The notes beneath the pieces are model-generated. The model did no database searches. It was not told the origin of the DNA and saw only the letters and a program-made list of their open reading frames with translations. The position numbers and the translations under genes were made by a program. A DNA stretch of 64,000 bases from Tragulus kanchil (taxonomy: Eukaryota; Chordata; Mammalia; Artiodactyla; Tragulidae), in the NCBI GenBank assembly GCA_022376925.1, contig JAIOJX010000005.1, positions 157,681,501 through 157,745,500 of the forward strand, written 5' to 3'. This document shows positions 1 to 14,500 of the stretch, piece by piece. Every line of letters starts with the position of its first letter. Positions within the stretch are counted from its first letter, which is position 1.

Positions 1-30
1 TCTGATAATAAAATGAGTAAAGAGACAGAG

Positions 31-2080
31 GCAGAAAATTGCCAAGAAAATAGTACTGCCATCAGTCTGGATGGTACTGTCAGTCATCAAAATTGTTTTA
101 TGTCTGTTTTGACTCTTAGGATAGTCTCATGATACGGTAAGGCTTCACAGGTATGACTCATCGTTAGAAAGAACTACAGCAAAGTTGGAGCCAAGCCGAG
201 ACCCACGGGGCTCTCAAGGGAGAGAATTCCAAGAGGGCCCCTGACATGCGTAGTGAGTCCTCCCTGAGCTGGAAGGGAAAGAGCTTCTGGTCCAGCTTGC
301 CCCTCTAACCCAGGCTTCCCTGCCCTGCAGGGGAGCACTGCTGTCAGGAACAAAGGGAAAGGAAGCAGCAGGAGCACTCAGGAAGGAAAAGAGAAAGTTT
401 GGAGATCTACTACTCTTAGATAATCTCACTTTCAGAATTCCTTTCAGTATGCATAATTAAACATTATTTGTTCCCTTTATAATAACACTTATGAAATTAA
501 CCTTAACATATTACACAGCTGGGGATAATATGACATTATTTCCCACTGAAACACTTTTTGCTACAAAAAAAAGGCTACAATGGAAAAACATATCACAAAA
601 CCATATCTCAACTTTTCACCAGTCTCTTCATGGTAATTGAAAGACTGCTGTTTGCAAGTTTCAAAGTTTACATAGGAGATATTTCCAAAACTTTTTTTGA
701 AATCGTTATTTTCAGATACGAAGTTTTCCCACCTATAAATTATAGTGTTCAATGCATTGCAAATACCTTTGAAGCAGCTGAAGAGCCTGCTGAGAAGATA
801 AAATTTTTCCAAAAGTACTGCTCATAAATCCCTGTATCTGTACCTGAAATGGAATATTAACGTTTGAATGATTATTTGAATTAAGGAGATGATTGATTTT
901 GTTTAACAACACTGAGTGATTCTCCTACAGGATTAAAATAGCCTTAAGCATGTCTTACTATCAAAACACCTAGAATAGCATGGTCCAGTATGGTGGCCAC
1001 TGGCCACATTTTTCACACACTTGATGTCACTTGAAAGGATCTGAAAGCAGGATGTGCAGAAAATTGCCAAGAAAATAGTACTGCCATCAGTCTGGATGGT
1101 ACTGTCAGTCATCAAAATTGTTTTATGTCTGTTTTGACTCTTAGGATAGTCTCATGATACGGTAAGGCTTCACAGGTATGACTCATCGTTAGAAAGAACT
1201 ACAGCAAAGTTGGAGCCAAGCCGAGACCCACGGGGCTCTAAAGGGGAGAGAATTCCAAGAGGGCCCCTGACATGCGTAGTGAGTCCTCCCTGAGCTGGAA
1301 GGGAAAGAGTTTCTGGTCCAGCTTGCCCCTCTAACCCAGGCTTCCCTGCCCTGCAGGGGAGCACTGCTGTCAGGAACAAAGGGAAAGGAAGCAGCAGGAG
1401 CACTCAGGAAGGAAAAGAGAAAGTTTGGAGATCTACTACTCTTAGATAATCTCACTTTCAGAATTCCTTTCAGTATGCATAATTAAACATTATTTGTTCC
1501 CTTTATAATAACACTTATGAAATTAACCTTAACATATTACACAGCTGGGGATAATATGACATTATTTCCCACTGAAACACTTTTTGCTACAAAAAAAAGG
1601 CTACAATGGAAAAACATATCACAAAACCATATCTCAACTTTTCACCAGTCTCTTCATGGTAATTGAAAGACTGCTGTTTGCAAGTTTCAAAGTTTACATA
1701 GGAGATATTTCCAAAACTTTTTTTGAAATCGTTATTTTCAGATACGAAGTTTTCCCACCTATAAATTATAGTGTTCAATGCATTGTAAATACCTTTGAAG
1801 CAGCTGAAGAGCCTGCTGAGAAGATAAAATTTTTCCAAAAGTACTGCTCATAAATCCCTGTATCTGTACCTGAAATGGCATATTAATGTTTGAATGATTA
1901 TTTGAATTAAGGAGATGATTGGTTTTGTTTAACAACATTGAGTGATTCTCCTACAGGATTAAAATAGCCTTAAGCATGTCTTACTATCAAAACACCTAGA
2001 ATAGCATGGTCCAGTATGGTGCCCACTGGCCACATTTTTCCACTGAGCACTTGAAATGTCACTACTTGGAAGCAGGATGT
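31..2080. repeat. Tandem duplicate pair A (about 1025 bp, junction near 1056)
   Basis: 31-1055 recurs at 1056-2080. About six substitutions, mostly transitions, plus small indels. The last 50 bases of copy 1 (around 1008-1055) are a scrambled version of 2033-2080. No gene content recognised. Confidence 0.93.
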
Positions 2081-3023
2081 GCTGAAAACATAAAATACAC
2101 ACACAATTTCAAAGAGTTAGTATGAAAAGGAGAATATAAAATATCTCATAAGGAATTTTGTTAGTGATATGTTAGAAAATGATAGTGTTTTACATATGTT
2201 GGGTTGAATAAAGCATATCATTAAAATCACTGTCACCTATTTCTTACCTGTACGCATGGTGGCCACCAAAAAATTAAAATTACATATGTGGCTTGCATTT
2301 GTTGCTCATTATTTATTGGATGGTGACCTAGAGAATTTATGAAAGGGGTGAAAATTCCTTACTGAGTACGTTTCTTTGGGAGATTTAGGATTTCTTAGCA
2401 TGTCTGTAGAGCACTGTAATGATACTATAGACACCCATAGTTAACAGGTGTCCCTGTTCAATATGACTGCTCTCAGAAACCTCTTTGTCACGCTAATGGA
2501 GAATGGGGTGCAGAAAATATTCTTCCACCATCCCCAGCAGTGAACTCCAAACTCCTGGTGCCCAACTGATGGAACTGGAGCACTGTGCAAACTACTTTCA
2601 GTTATCAATTATATTGGTACTGTCTACAAATACACACCACAACCATTAATCAAACATTGAAAAACCAAGTAAAGTTAAAAATACTGACATCTCTTTCTAA
2701 ATACTAAAAACTATTGTCTCTAAATTTGCTCAAAACTAAATTTGAATCTATGACCAGAGTAAAGGTTTCGAAACATATAATCTTTATTAATGAAGCATAA
2801 AAATAATTTAAGCAATGAATTTTTAAAGAGACAAATTCCCATTGCCATAGTCATATAACTCTCAAAATCAAACACTAAAAGTAAAAAGCAAAATATATCT
2901 TCATATCAGAGTCTAACTCAAAAACTTTACAGAAATCTGTGTCAAAAAGAAAAAGTGTTGTTGTTGTTAGAATTTTAGGATCTTTTTAATTTATACTGCA
3001 CAAATTATATGTAAAGTAATTTT

Positions 3024-3304
3024 GGGAGGGGATTGGCAGGGAGGGGGGCTGGCGGGCCACTTCCATTGGCCTTTCATTTATCTGTTTTCATCCATCTTTG
3101 TTCTTTGGCCTGTGTAGGCCTTCCATCGCGGTGGCCTCTGTTGTCGCAGAGCACCAGCTCTGGGCACACGTGCTCCAGAGCTCCAGCTCGGTAATTGGAC
3201 ACATCGGTCCAGCCACCATGGGATGTTCCCAGGCCAGGGATCGAACCGGCGCCCCTTGCACTGCAAGACGGTGTCTTTATCCACTGGACCACCAGGGAAG
3301 CCCA
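3024..3304 (-). mobile_element. tRNA-headed ruminant SINE with long body
   Basis: Antisense element ending in GGTCC-ACCAGGGAAGCCC (tRNA-like head with an RNA pol III B-box-like GATCGAACC). Imperfect target-site duplication TATGTAAAGTAATTTT (3008-3023) and TACGTAAAGTAATTTT (3305-3320). Subfamily not assigned. False-duplicate copy at 4123-4405. Confidence 0.8.
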
Positions 3305-4122
3305 TACGTAAAGTAATTTTTTTTAAGTCATCGTCACCTATTTCTTACCTGTCGCATGTGGCCACCAAAAAATTAAAATTACATATGTGGCTTGCATTTG
3401 TTGCTCATTATTTATTGGATGGTGACCTAGAGAATTTATGAAAGGGGTGAAAATTCCTTACTGAGTACGTTTCTTTGGGAGATTTAGGATTTCTTAGCAT
3501 GTCTGTAGAGCACTGTAATGATACTATAGACACCCATAGTTAACAGGTGTCCCTGTTCAATATGACTGCTCTCAGAAACCTCTTTGTCACGCTAATGGAG
3601 AATGGGGTGCAGAAAATATTCTTCCACCATCCCCAGCAGTGAACTCCAAACTCCTGGTGCCCAACTGATGGAACTGGAGCACTGTGCAAACTACTTTCAG
3701 TTATCAATTATATTGGTACTGTCTACAAATACACACCACACCCATTAATCAAACATTGGAAAACCAAGTAAAGTTAAAAATACTGACACCTCTTTCTAAA
3801 TACTAAAAACTATTGTCTCTAAATTTGCTCAAAACTAAATTTGAATCTATGACCAGAGTAAAGGTTTCGAAACATATAATCTTTATTAATGAAGCATAAA
3901 AATAATTTAAGCAATGAATTTTTAAAGAGACAAATTCCCATTGCCATAGTCATATAACTCTCAAAATCAAACACTAAAAGTAAAAAGCAAAATATATCTT
4001 CATATCAGAGTCTAACTCAAAAACTTTACAGAAATCTGTGTCAAAAAGAAAAAGTGTTGTTGTTGTTAGAATTTTAGGATCTTTTTAATTTATACTGCAC
4101 AAATTATATGTAAAGTAATTTT

Positions 4123-4405
4123 GGGGAGGGGGATTGGCAGGGAGGGGGGCTGGCGGGCCACTTCCATTGGCCTTTCATTTATCTGTTTTCATCCATCTTT
4201 GTTCTTTGGCCTGTGTAGGCCTTCCATCGCGGTGGCCTCTGTTGTCGCAGAGCACCAGCTCTGGGCACACGTGCTCCAGAGCTCCAGCTCAGTAATTGGA
4301 CACATCGGTCCAGCCGCCATGGGATCTTCCCAGGCCAGGGATCGAACCGGCGCCCCTTGCACTGCAAGACGGTGTCTTTATCCACTGGACCACCAGGGAA
4401 GCCCA
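4123..4405 (-). mobile_element. Duplicate copy of the SINE at 3024-3304
   Basis: Same insertion with the same flanks, present again through duplicate pair B. Confidence 0.8.
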
Positions 4406-4558
4406 TACGTAAAGTAATTTTTTTTAAGTCTTTTTAAAAAGGAGAAAAAGTGTATTTTCCTCATCTTCTTGGCAAGAATTTAAGACTCAGGAAGTGGACA
4501 CTATATTCTCATCCCTCTCTGTGTCTCCAGGACATTTTGCAGCAAAGAGACCTGTGTT

Positions 4559-4675
4559 AGCAGGTGGCTCAAACAGTAAAGAATCTGGCTGCAATGCAGG
4601 AGACATGGGTTCAGTCCCTGGGTCAGGAAGATCCCCTGAGAAGGGAATGGCCAGTATCCCTGCCTGTAGAATTCC
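4559..4675 (+). mobile_element. Bov-tA-type SINE fragment
   Basis: Recognisable GTAAAGAATCTGGCTGCAAT head and GTCAGGAAGATCCCCTG segment. Flanked on both sides by similar sequence of about 45 bp (4512-4556 and 4678-4727). Confidence 0.7.
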
Positions 4676-4734
4676 TGTCCCTCTCTGTGTCTCAAGGACA
4701 TTCTATACCAAAGAGGAGACCTGGGGCTACACCT

Positions 4735-5309
4735 GGGCTAACAGTCTTCAGTAAGAGAGCAACGGAGTTCATGTAAGTCGAAAAGGTGACAGAGAAATAC
4801 GCTACAATCTCATCCCTTTGGGGTCTCATCAGCTCTGACAGGACAGGACAAGGGCCTTTTCAGAGCTGTCCTCTAAACTGCAGAGAGAATGTGACCATAG
4901 AGCACAACTCCAAAGTGAGAGTGATCCATCTTCCTAATCTGTTCTCAAATGCTTTCCATTTAACCAAGAACAAGGCTCACAAATTCCGTCTAGACTGGAA
5001 AAGTGACCTGGCCCCTTGGCACAACAAAAATCAAATCTAATTTTTTTAATGCAAATGTAAAATAAACCCTAGCTACAATAAGTCCTTTGGGCTTCTGGTT
5101 AGTTACTGATACCCTCTACTGAATAAACTCATTATTCACTGTTTAAAATGGTGGAAAATATTTTGTGGACTAGTCAGAAAATTATTCACATCGGCAAGTA
5201 CTTCTGATCAATTTGCAAGAGTAATCTGTAATAAATAGTAACTGTGTGAATTTCAGTACAGTACTTTTGAGTACATTTCAGCTTTACTAAAGTATGTAGA
5301 ATTACTTAC
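4735..5309. other. Intronic stretch without recognised features
   Basis: Between a Bov-tA fragment and the exon 12 donor. AT-rich with no repeat family I recognise; an 84-codon plus-strand frame at 4786-5040 has no supporting features. Confidence 0.6.
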
Positions 5310-5507
5310 CTCTAAAGCATTGATTTTTGCCATGAAATCTAAGAAATCTGTCTCAAATTCTGTCCTTCTTGGATCCAGAATGTCATACTGCTTTTTCTTC
5401 ACCCCTTGATATATATTTTTGAATTTTATTGCCATGATGTCTATTCCCTCTATGGTAGAATTGTTTAAGGCTGAGTAAGTTTGCACAATAGTTATCATTT
5501 CTGTAAT
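5310..5507 (-). CDS. DNAH8: DNAH8 exon 12 of window
   Basis: 198 nt, 66 codons, phase 0. Product [54 protein letters not shown] and [11 protein letters not shown]. Acceptor TTTTTAAG at 5508-5509, donor GAG|GTAAGT. Single copy; the next exon must lie left of the window, so the following intron exceeds 5 kb. Confidence 0.95.
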
Positions 5508-8500
5508 CTTAAAAAGAAAAGTATTCCTTTATTTTAAAAATTAGAAATCAGCACCCTTCCCCAGAATGAAATCTTAATGAAACAATGATTTAAAAAAACA
5601 ACAACCAATAAACAGGATCTAGAATCATTTAGCTAAACTCAACCAGGGGAGATAAAATAGAAGACAAACCTCTATTCCAGTTATTATTAGTCTTGGACTA
5701 TTTAAGACAGAAGATGCTCCACCATAAGGGGAGAGTTTACAGCTTTTCTCAAAATTTGATCAGTTTGCCTTTCAAGAGGAGACAGGAGTGGGGAAGGGCA
5801 GGCAATAAAAGCCCTTGTAGATGTCTAAATAGCTTCAGTTTTCTGTTCTTGAGAATTTGCTGAAAATCATTTCACTGCATTCAAAGGTGCTGCCATCCTT
5901 CCCGGCCCTCCCCACAGTTCTGACATGTAACACTAGCATAAATCTACATTCAGGTTAAAGAATGGTCCCACAATCATGAATTCTGACTCTTGAACCCTGG
6001 GAGACAAATTCTGGAGAATCCCTTGGACAGAGGAGCCTGGCGGGCTACAATCCATGATGTTGCCCAGAGTCAGACACAACTGAGCAAATAAGCAGCAGCA
6101 GCTAGCTGACAAACTAGAACATCCCTCACTTGTTCCTTAAAGATACCCCATATCTCTGCCCAAATCTGAGGTCTTGGCTCTCCAACTCCAAGCTCAATTC
6201 TGTCTGTCCTTTGACTCTGGCACTTGGTCATCCTGACATCTAAATCTCAGCTTTCCCTAACAGGCACTGGCTTAGCTTGACCTTCTGTCTCTCCTTTTTA
6301 ACTACGTAAGAGGTGACAGGGGTGGTTCAACAGTGGTCCCTGCTGTGCCCTACTCAGCAGGGGCAGCCCACCAAGGCAGTTCAGTAACCACCTCTAGAAG
6401 ATTACAAAAAAAAAAAATCTGGTCACATTTCAGGGTAACTATTATGCCCCGTCTTTGAGAATCTGGACACCAATATCCACCAGTTACACCTGGGAGAGAT
6501 ACCAGTCACCCAAAGGATTCTCAGGACAAGAGAGTTGGAATTACCTAGTAATGAGGATGCACTTCAAAGAAGGCCTCTAGAGACAACTGCATTGGCTCTG
6601 CCTGTTGAGCCTCTGAAGTTGTATCCTTAAGACTTTAGGCAGAGCTTCGCTAGAGGTAGGGTGAGGGGACTAACTAAGTCAGCCAGCCATTACCACCCAC
6701 TCCCTCTAGCATCAGGAAAGCCTGGGCTGTTATTTTACAGATGGATGTCTAGAATTAAGCCCTGCCACCAAAGATCTTTACTGCTAATGGGTTAATCATT
6801 ACGGTTCAGCCCTGAAGCTCTATGAAGCGTAAAACTGCATCCAAGTTGGCAAAGGTCCTTGCTCCTGCAAAAACTAAGAGTAACCAGGACTCACATCCAG
6901 GTTTACATTCTAACGGTTTCAGACATATTAAACGTTTCTGTGGAACAGGTTCTGACCAATAGAGCTTATTTATTCCTTTGAGCCATACCAGTATCATTCT
7001 AATTGGACATCTGTCCTCAAGAAATTCCCACTGTTCACTAAACAGTCTCATACACCATTTTCCTAGATGCAGCACCAAAAGAACAAGCAACAAAAGAAAA
7101 CACTTGATAAATCACACTTGATGAAAATTTAAAACTTCGTGCTCAAAGGGCACAATGAAAGAGAAGAAAAGATAGCCTGCAGCAAGAGCGAAAATATTTG
7201 AACATCGTATCTCATAAGAGACTTATATCCAGAATACACAAATGACTCTTATAAACTCAAATATAAAAATACAACTAACTAAATTTAAAATGTGCAAAGA
7301 ATCTGAACAGAAATTTCTCCAAAGAAATCTGGACAAAGCACCTATCTGTCGTCCTCCTTTTAATGACATCTAAATCTCAGCTTTCCCTAACAGGCACTGG
7401 CTTAGCTTGACCTTCTGTCTCTCCTTTTTAACTACGTAAGAGGTGACAGGGGTGGTTCAACAGTGGCCCCTGCTTTGCCCTACTCAGCAGGGGCAGCCCA
7501 CCAAGGCAGTTCAGTAACCACCTCTAGAAGATTACAAAAAAAAAAAAAAATCTGGTCACATTTCAGGGTAACTATTATGCCCCGTCTTTGAGAATCTGGA
7601 CACCAATATCCACCAGTTACACCTGGGAGAGATACCAGTCACCCAAAGGATTCTCAGGACAACAGAGTTGGAATTACCTAGTAATGAGGATGCACTTCAA
7701 AGAAGGCCTCTGGAGACCACTGCATTGGCTCTGTCCGTTGAGCCTCTGAAGTTGTATCCTTAAGACTTTAGGCAGAGCTTCGCTACAGGCAGGGTGAGGG
7801 GACTAGCTAAGTCAGCCAGCCATTAACACCCACTCCCTCTAGCATCAGGAAAGCCTGGGCTGTTATTTTACAGATGGATGTCTAGAATTAAGCCCTGCCA
7901 CCAAAGATCTTTACTACTAATGGGTTAATCATTACGGTTCAGCCCTGAAGCTCTATGAAGCGTAAAACTGCATCCAAGTTGGCAAAGGTCCTTGCTCCTG
8001 CAAAAACTAAGAGTAACCAGGACTCACATCCAGGTTTACATTCTAACAGTTTCAGACATATTAAACGTTTCTGTGGAACAGGTTCTGACCAACAGAGCTT
8101 ATTTATTCCTTTGAGCCATACCAGTATCATTCTAATTGGACATCTGTCCTCAAGAAATTCCCACTGTTCACTAAACAGTCTCATACACCATTTTCCTAGA
8201 TGCAGCACCAAAAAAACAAGCAACAAAAGAAAACACTTGATAAATCACACTTGATGAAAATTTTAAACTTCATGCTCAAAGGGCACAATGAAAGAGAAGA
8301 AAAGATAGCCTGCAGCAAGAGCGAAAATATTCGAACATCGTATCTCATAAGAGACTTATATCCAGAATACACAAATGACTCTTATAAACTCAAATATAAA
8401 AATACAACTAACTAAATTTAAAATGTGCAAAGAATCTGAACAGAAATTTCTCCAAAGAAATACAAATGGACAATAGGCACATGAAAAGAAAGATGCTTAA

Positions 8501-11500
8501 CATCTTTAGTCATCAGGGCAGTGCAAATCAAAAGTACAATGAGTTACCACTTCACACCCACTATGATGGCTAAATTCAAAGGACAGATAATAACAAACAT
8601 TCCAAGGATGTAGAGGAATTGAAACCCTCATACATTGCTTATGAGAATGTAAAAGTATGCAACTACTTTGGAAAACAGTCTGGCACTTCTTCAAAAAACA
8701 TGAAGATGGAGTTATATGACCCAGCACTTCTATTCCTATGCATGTACTCAAGAGAACTGACAACATATGTGTGCACAAAAACACAAAACAGAAACGTTCA
8801 CAGCAGCATTACTCATTATAGCCCCAAATAGAAAGACCCAAATGCCCATCAACTAATGGATAAATAAAATATAGTATACCCATGCTGTGCTGTGCTTAGA
8901 TACTCAGTCATGTCCAACTCTTGGAACCCCATGGACTGTATGTAGCCCACCAGGTTCCTCTGTCCATGGGGATTCTCCAGGCAAGAATACTCCAGTGGGT
9001 TGCCGTGCCCTCCTCCAGGGGATCTACCCAACCCAGGGCTTGAACCCAGGTCTCTTCCACGTTGAGAGCAGATTCTTTACCAGCTGAGCTACCAAGGAAG
9101 CTTTGTATACCCATATGATAGATTATTATTCAGCAATAAAAAGGAATGCTACAACTCTGATGAGGCTTGAAAATATCACACTAAAGGAAAGAAGTGGGGA
9201 AGTGCAAACTGGGCGGAGCTGAGCAGCCCAGGTGAGAGGGAGGAACTGGCAAACTCTTTCCACAGCTGCCAGGGGGAAGTGCGAACTGGGCAGAGCTGAG
9301 CGGCCCAGCGTAGAGGGACGATCTGCCAGGGAAGGGCAGTCGGCCGGTGAGGGACAACAGGGTGGACAGAGGCACCCAGAACAGAAGAGCCCAACCGAGC
9401 AATGAGACTGACCCAGTGGTGAAGAGCGGCTGGGCAGAAAATGCCACCAGAGACACAGCAGCTGCACAGACGCCCAGAGAGTGACTTGCAGCTCTGCACA
9501 GAGAGGTGAGAAGAGCTTGGGAAGATCCCCCTCGGGCCAACAATTCCAGCTTCCTTGACCACCAAACTAGAGTAACATACTCTGCAAGTAATCTGCTCTC
9601 CACCCCTACCCCCAGTCCCCACGAAGACAGATCCAAAACCTCCAAGACAGCCGCAGACACAAACTCTGCCAGGTGATCCACACATAGATGAGAAGATAAG
9701 CTCACAACAGAGAATCAGGGACAGTGTTTTTTTTTTGGTGGGGCAGGACAGGGTTGGGTTTCTCTTTCTTTTTTTAAACCACAGTTTTCTCCCTCTTCAC
9801 TTTAACTGTTAAAATTTCTTATATCTACTATTATCCTCTTTAAAACTATTCCCTTGTTTGCTATCTCTACTGTCCTCTTCCTGCTGTGCTAAACTTTTAC
9901 ATATACAAATCTCTGCTATCTACCCCTACATAACCCATATCTTCTTGTTACCAATCTATCTACCTCCTCCTCTTCCCCAACATAAGTGTTACTTAATAAC
10001 TGCTTCCATTGTTGTGTCCCAAGGCAGGACCTTGCTCTAGATTTGTTTACCAGGCCATGTTTTAACTAGCTTAGACCATGAAGGTTGGGTATCAACTTTG
10101 AATACACTATTTACCAGAACATGTTCCTGTACTTTATCCCTTTTAGACTGTTTGGATATGGTTATAGATGTAAATGTATATATTTCCTTTTTAGACTTTC
10201 AATAAAAGGAATGCTACAACTCTGATGAGGCTTGAAAATATCACACTAAAGGAAAGAATGGAAACTGCGATGAGGCTGAAATACACCAAGGAAAGAAGTG
10301 GGAATGCAAACTGGGCAACAGGTGAGAGGGAGGAACTGGCAAACTCTTTCCACAGCTGCCAGGGGGAAGTGCGAACTGGGCAGAGCTGAGCGGCCCAGCG
10401 TAGAGGGACGATCTGCCAGGGAAGGGCAGTCGGCCGGTGAGGGACAACAGGGTGGACAGAGGCACCCAGAACAGAAGAGCCCAACCGAGCAATGAGACTG
10501 ACCCAGTGGTGAAGAGCGGCTGGGCAGAAAATGCCACCAGAGACACAGCAGCTGCACAGACGCCCAGAGAGTGACTTGCAGCTCTGCACAGAGAGGTGAG
10601 AAGAGCTTGGGAAGATCCCCCTCGGGCCAACAATTCCAGCTTCCTTGACCACCAAACTAGAGTAACATACTCTGCAAGTAATCTGCTCTCCACCCCTACC
10701 CCCAGTCCCCACGAAGACAGATCCAAAACCTCCAAGACAGCCGCAGACACAAACTCTGCCAGGTGATCCACACATAGATGAGAAGATAAGCTCACAACAG
10801 AGAATCAGGGACAGTGTTTTTTTTTTGGTGGGGCAGGACAGGGTTGGGTTTCTCTTTCTTTTTTTAAACCACAGTTTTCTCCCTCTTCACTTTAACTGTT
10901 AAAATTTCTTATATCTACTATTATCCTCTTTAAAACTATTCCCTTGTTTGCTATCTCTACTGTCCTCTTCCTGCTGTGCTAAACTTTTACATATACAAAT
11001 CTCTGCTATCTACCCCTACATAACCCATATCTTCTTGTTACCAATCTATCTACCTCCTCCTCTTCCCCAACATAAGTGTTACTTAATAACTGCTTCCATT
11101 GTTGTGTCCCAAGGCAGGACCTTGCTCTAGATTTGTTTACCAGGCCATGTTTTAACTAGCTTAGACCATGAAGGTTGGGTATCAACTTTGAATACACTAT
11201 TTACCAGAACATGTTCCTGTACTTTATCCCTTTTAGACTGTTTGGATATGGTTATAGATGTAAATGTATATACGCTTTCTCACGACGTTAGATAATATTT
11301 ATATGATTTTATAACTGCTACCTATCAGGGATGTACCTTTTGTCCCTCATATGTTTATGCTTGACCTAATACCATTGAATGCCATAACACACCAGATGTA
11401 TAACCAGCACTCCCTGGCCAGAGATCAAACCCAGGAACATCGGACTGGAAGCACAGACTCCTAGACCCTGCATTACCTATACTAAGGAGTATCCATATGC

Positions 11501-14500
11501 AAATAAGCATTTCCTAACTGCTGGACAAGACACAAAACAGAATCTTTCTACAAGGACAGAAGCCAAAGACTCAACTTCAAAGCCTGGAAAAAGAAGACCT
11601 CAAGCACAAAAAAATCAAAACTTAATAATAATAATGAAAAGACAGAGAAACACTGTACAAACGAAGGAACAAAATGTAGACACACAAAGCCAAATGAATG
11701 AAGAGGAAATAGACAAACTATTTGAAAGAGAATTCAGATGAGCAATACTAATGAGGATCCAAAACCAAAAACAGAACATTAGAGGAAATTAGTGCACTGA
11801 GAAAAGGCATACAAGAAATGAAAAAACAACAAACAGAGACTAACAACTCAACTGCTGAACTTAAAAATACTATAGAAGGTCTCAACAGTAGAGTATCTGA
11901 GGCAGAAGAATAGATAAGTGAGCTGGAAGACAGGATGGTGGAAATAACTGCTGAAGATCAGAATAAAGTACAAAGAATGAAAAGAACTGAGGACAGTCTC
12001 AGAGACCTCTGGGATAATATCAAACACACCAACATTAGAATTATAGGGGGGGCTTCCCTTGGTGGTCCAGTGGGTAAGGACACCGCCTTGCAGTGCAAGG
12101 GGCACCGGTTCGATCCCTGGCCTGGGAAGATCCAATGTGCTGCAGAGCGGCTGGACCGATGTGTCCAATTACCGAGCCAGAGCTCTGGTGCGCGTGCACC
12201 CAGAGCTGGTGCTCTGTGACAACAGAGGCCACCGCGATGGGAGGCCCACAGGAGCCAAAGAACAAAGACGGATGAAAAACAGATAAATGAAAGACCAATA
12301 GAAGTGGCCTGCCCACCCCCCTCCCTCCCCACCCCACCTCCCAAAAGATAAATAAATAAAATTAAAAAAAAAAAAAAAAGAATTATAGGGGTCCCAGAAG
12401 AAGAAGAGAAAAAGAAAGGATATGAAAAAAAATTTGAAGAGATTACAGTTGAAAACTTCCCCAGCATGGGAAAGGAAATAATCAACCATATCCAAGAAGC
12501 ACAAAGAGTTCTATACAGGATAAACCCCAGGAGAAACACGCCAAGACACATACTAGTCAGACTAAATACAAAGAAAGAATATTAAAGGCAGCAAGGGAAA
12601 AACAGCAAGTAACATACAAAGAAAACCCCATATGCTTAACTGCTAATCTCTCAGTGGAAACCTTACTGGCCAGAAGGGAATGGCAAGAAATACTTAAAGT
12701 AATGAAAGACAAAAACCTACAACCAAGAATACTCTATCTGGTAAGGATTTTACTCAGAATTGATGGAGAAATCAAAAACTTTACAGATAAGCAAAAGCTA
12801 AAAGAATTTTGTACCACAAAACCTTACAAAATAGACATTAAAATAAAGAAGATTATAAGAGACAAGGCAGGACACTATATACTGATCAAGGGATTGATCC
12901 AAGAGGAAGACATATCATAAATATCTATGTACCCAACACAAGAGCACCCCAATACATAAGGCAAACAAAAAGAAGAAGTTGACAGTAATACGATAATAGT
13001 AGGAGACTTTAACATCTCTCTTACACCAATAGACAGATCATCAAAACAGAAAATTAATAAAGAAACATAAGCCTTAAATGACACACTAGAAGAGATGTAC
13101 CCCATTGATATCTTTAAGATCTTCCACTCCAAAGCAGAAGAATACACTTTCTTCTCAAGTACACATGGAACATTCTCCAGGATAGACCACATCTTGGGTC
13201 ACATATTAAACCTCAGTAAATTTAAGAAAACTGAAATTATATCAACCATCTTTTCTGACCACAACACTATGAGACTAGCTATCAATCACAGGAAAAAGAC
13301 AGTAAAAACACAAACACATGTATATTAAACAACAAATAACTAAAAAACAATCAGATCACCAAACAAACCAAAACAGAAATTTAAAAATTCCTAGAAGAAA
13401 ATGACAATGAAAACACGACAGCACAAATCCTATGGGACACTGCAAAAGCAGTTCTAAGAGGGAAGTTTATAACAATACAATCCTACCTCAAGAAACAAGA
13501 AAAACATCAAAAAGGCAACCTAACTCTACACTTAAAACAACTGGAAAAAGAACAAAAAACCCTAAAGTTAGCAGAAGAACAGAAATCATAAAGATCAGAG
13601 CAGAAATAAATGAAATAGAAACGAAAGAAACAATAGTAAAAATAAATAAAATGAAAAGTTGGTTCTTCGAAAAGATAAACAAAATCGACAAACCACTAGC
13701 CAGACTCAAAAAGAAAAACAGAAAGAAGAACCAGATCAACAAAATCAGAAATGAAACAGGAGCGGTTACAAAAGACAATAAAGGAAAGAAGCCAATCACA
13801 AAAGACCACATACTATATGACTCCATTTATATGGAATTTCCAGGATAGGCAAATCTATAGAAACAGGAGCAGTCACTTAGCACTGGGTACAGGGAGAAGG
13901 TGGTTATCAAAGAGGAGAAATCAAATAAAAGAATACCACAAAACCTTACAAAATAGACATTAAAATAAAGAAGATTATAAGAGACAAGGCAGGACACTAT
14001 ATACTGATCAAGGGATTGATCCAAGAGGAAGACATATCATAAATATCTATGTACCCAACACAAGAGCACCCCAATACATAAGGCAAACAAAAAGAAGAAG
14101 TTGACAGTAATACGATAATAGTAGGAGACTTTAACATCTCTCTTACACCAATAGACAGATCATCAAAACAGAAAATTAATAAAGAAACATAAGCCTTAAA
14201 TGACACACTAGAAGAGATGTACCCCATTGATATCTTTAAGATCTTCCACTCCAAAGCAGAAGAATACACTTTCTTCTCAAGTACACATGGAACATTCTCC
14301 AGGATAGACCACATCTTGGGTCACATATTAAACCTCAGTAAATTTAAGAAAACTGAAATTATATCAACCATCTTTTCTGACCACAACACTATGAGACTAG
14401 CTATCAATCACAGGAAAAAGACAGTAAAAACACAAACACATGTATATTAAACAACAAATAACTAAAAAACAATCAGATCACCAAACAAACCAAAACAGAA

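Larger units (their letters stand above)
2232..4432. repeat. Tandem duplicate pair B (about 1100 bp, junction near 3333)
   Basis: 2232-3330 recurs at 3333-4432. Copy 1 starts with extra bases (CCTGTACGCATGGTGG versus CCTGTCGCATGTGG). Includes an antisense SINE in both copies. Confidence 0.93.

Noticed and set aside
6806..7093. 95-codon minus-strand frame with a copy at 7939-8226
   Set aside because: No motif, no splice or start context, and the repetition is explained by pair C.
9176..9705. 169-174 codon minus-strand frames, repeated at 10191-10795
   Set aside because: They read the L1 5' UTR-like region backwards, with two overlapping frames both open through low-complexity GC-rich sequence. 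No recognisable domain.
13432..13848. 138-codon plus-strand frame
   Set aside because: It is a fragment of L1 ORF2, not a host gene.
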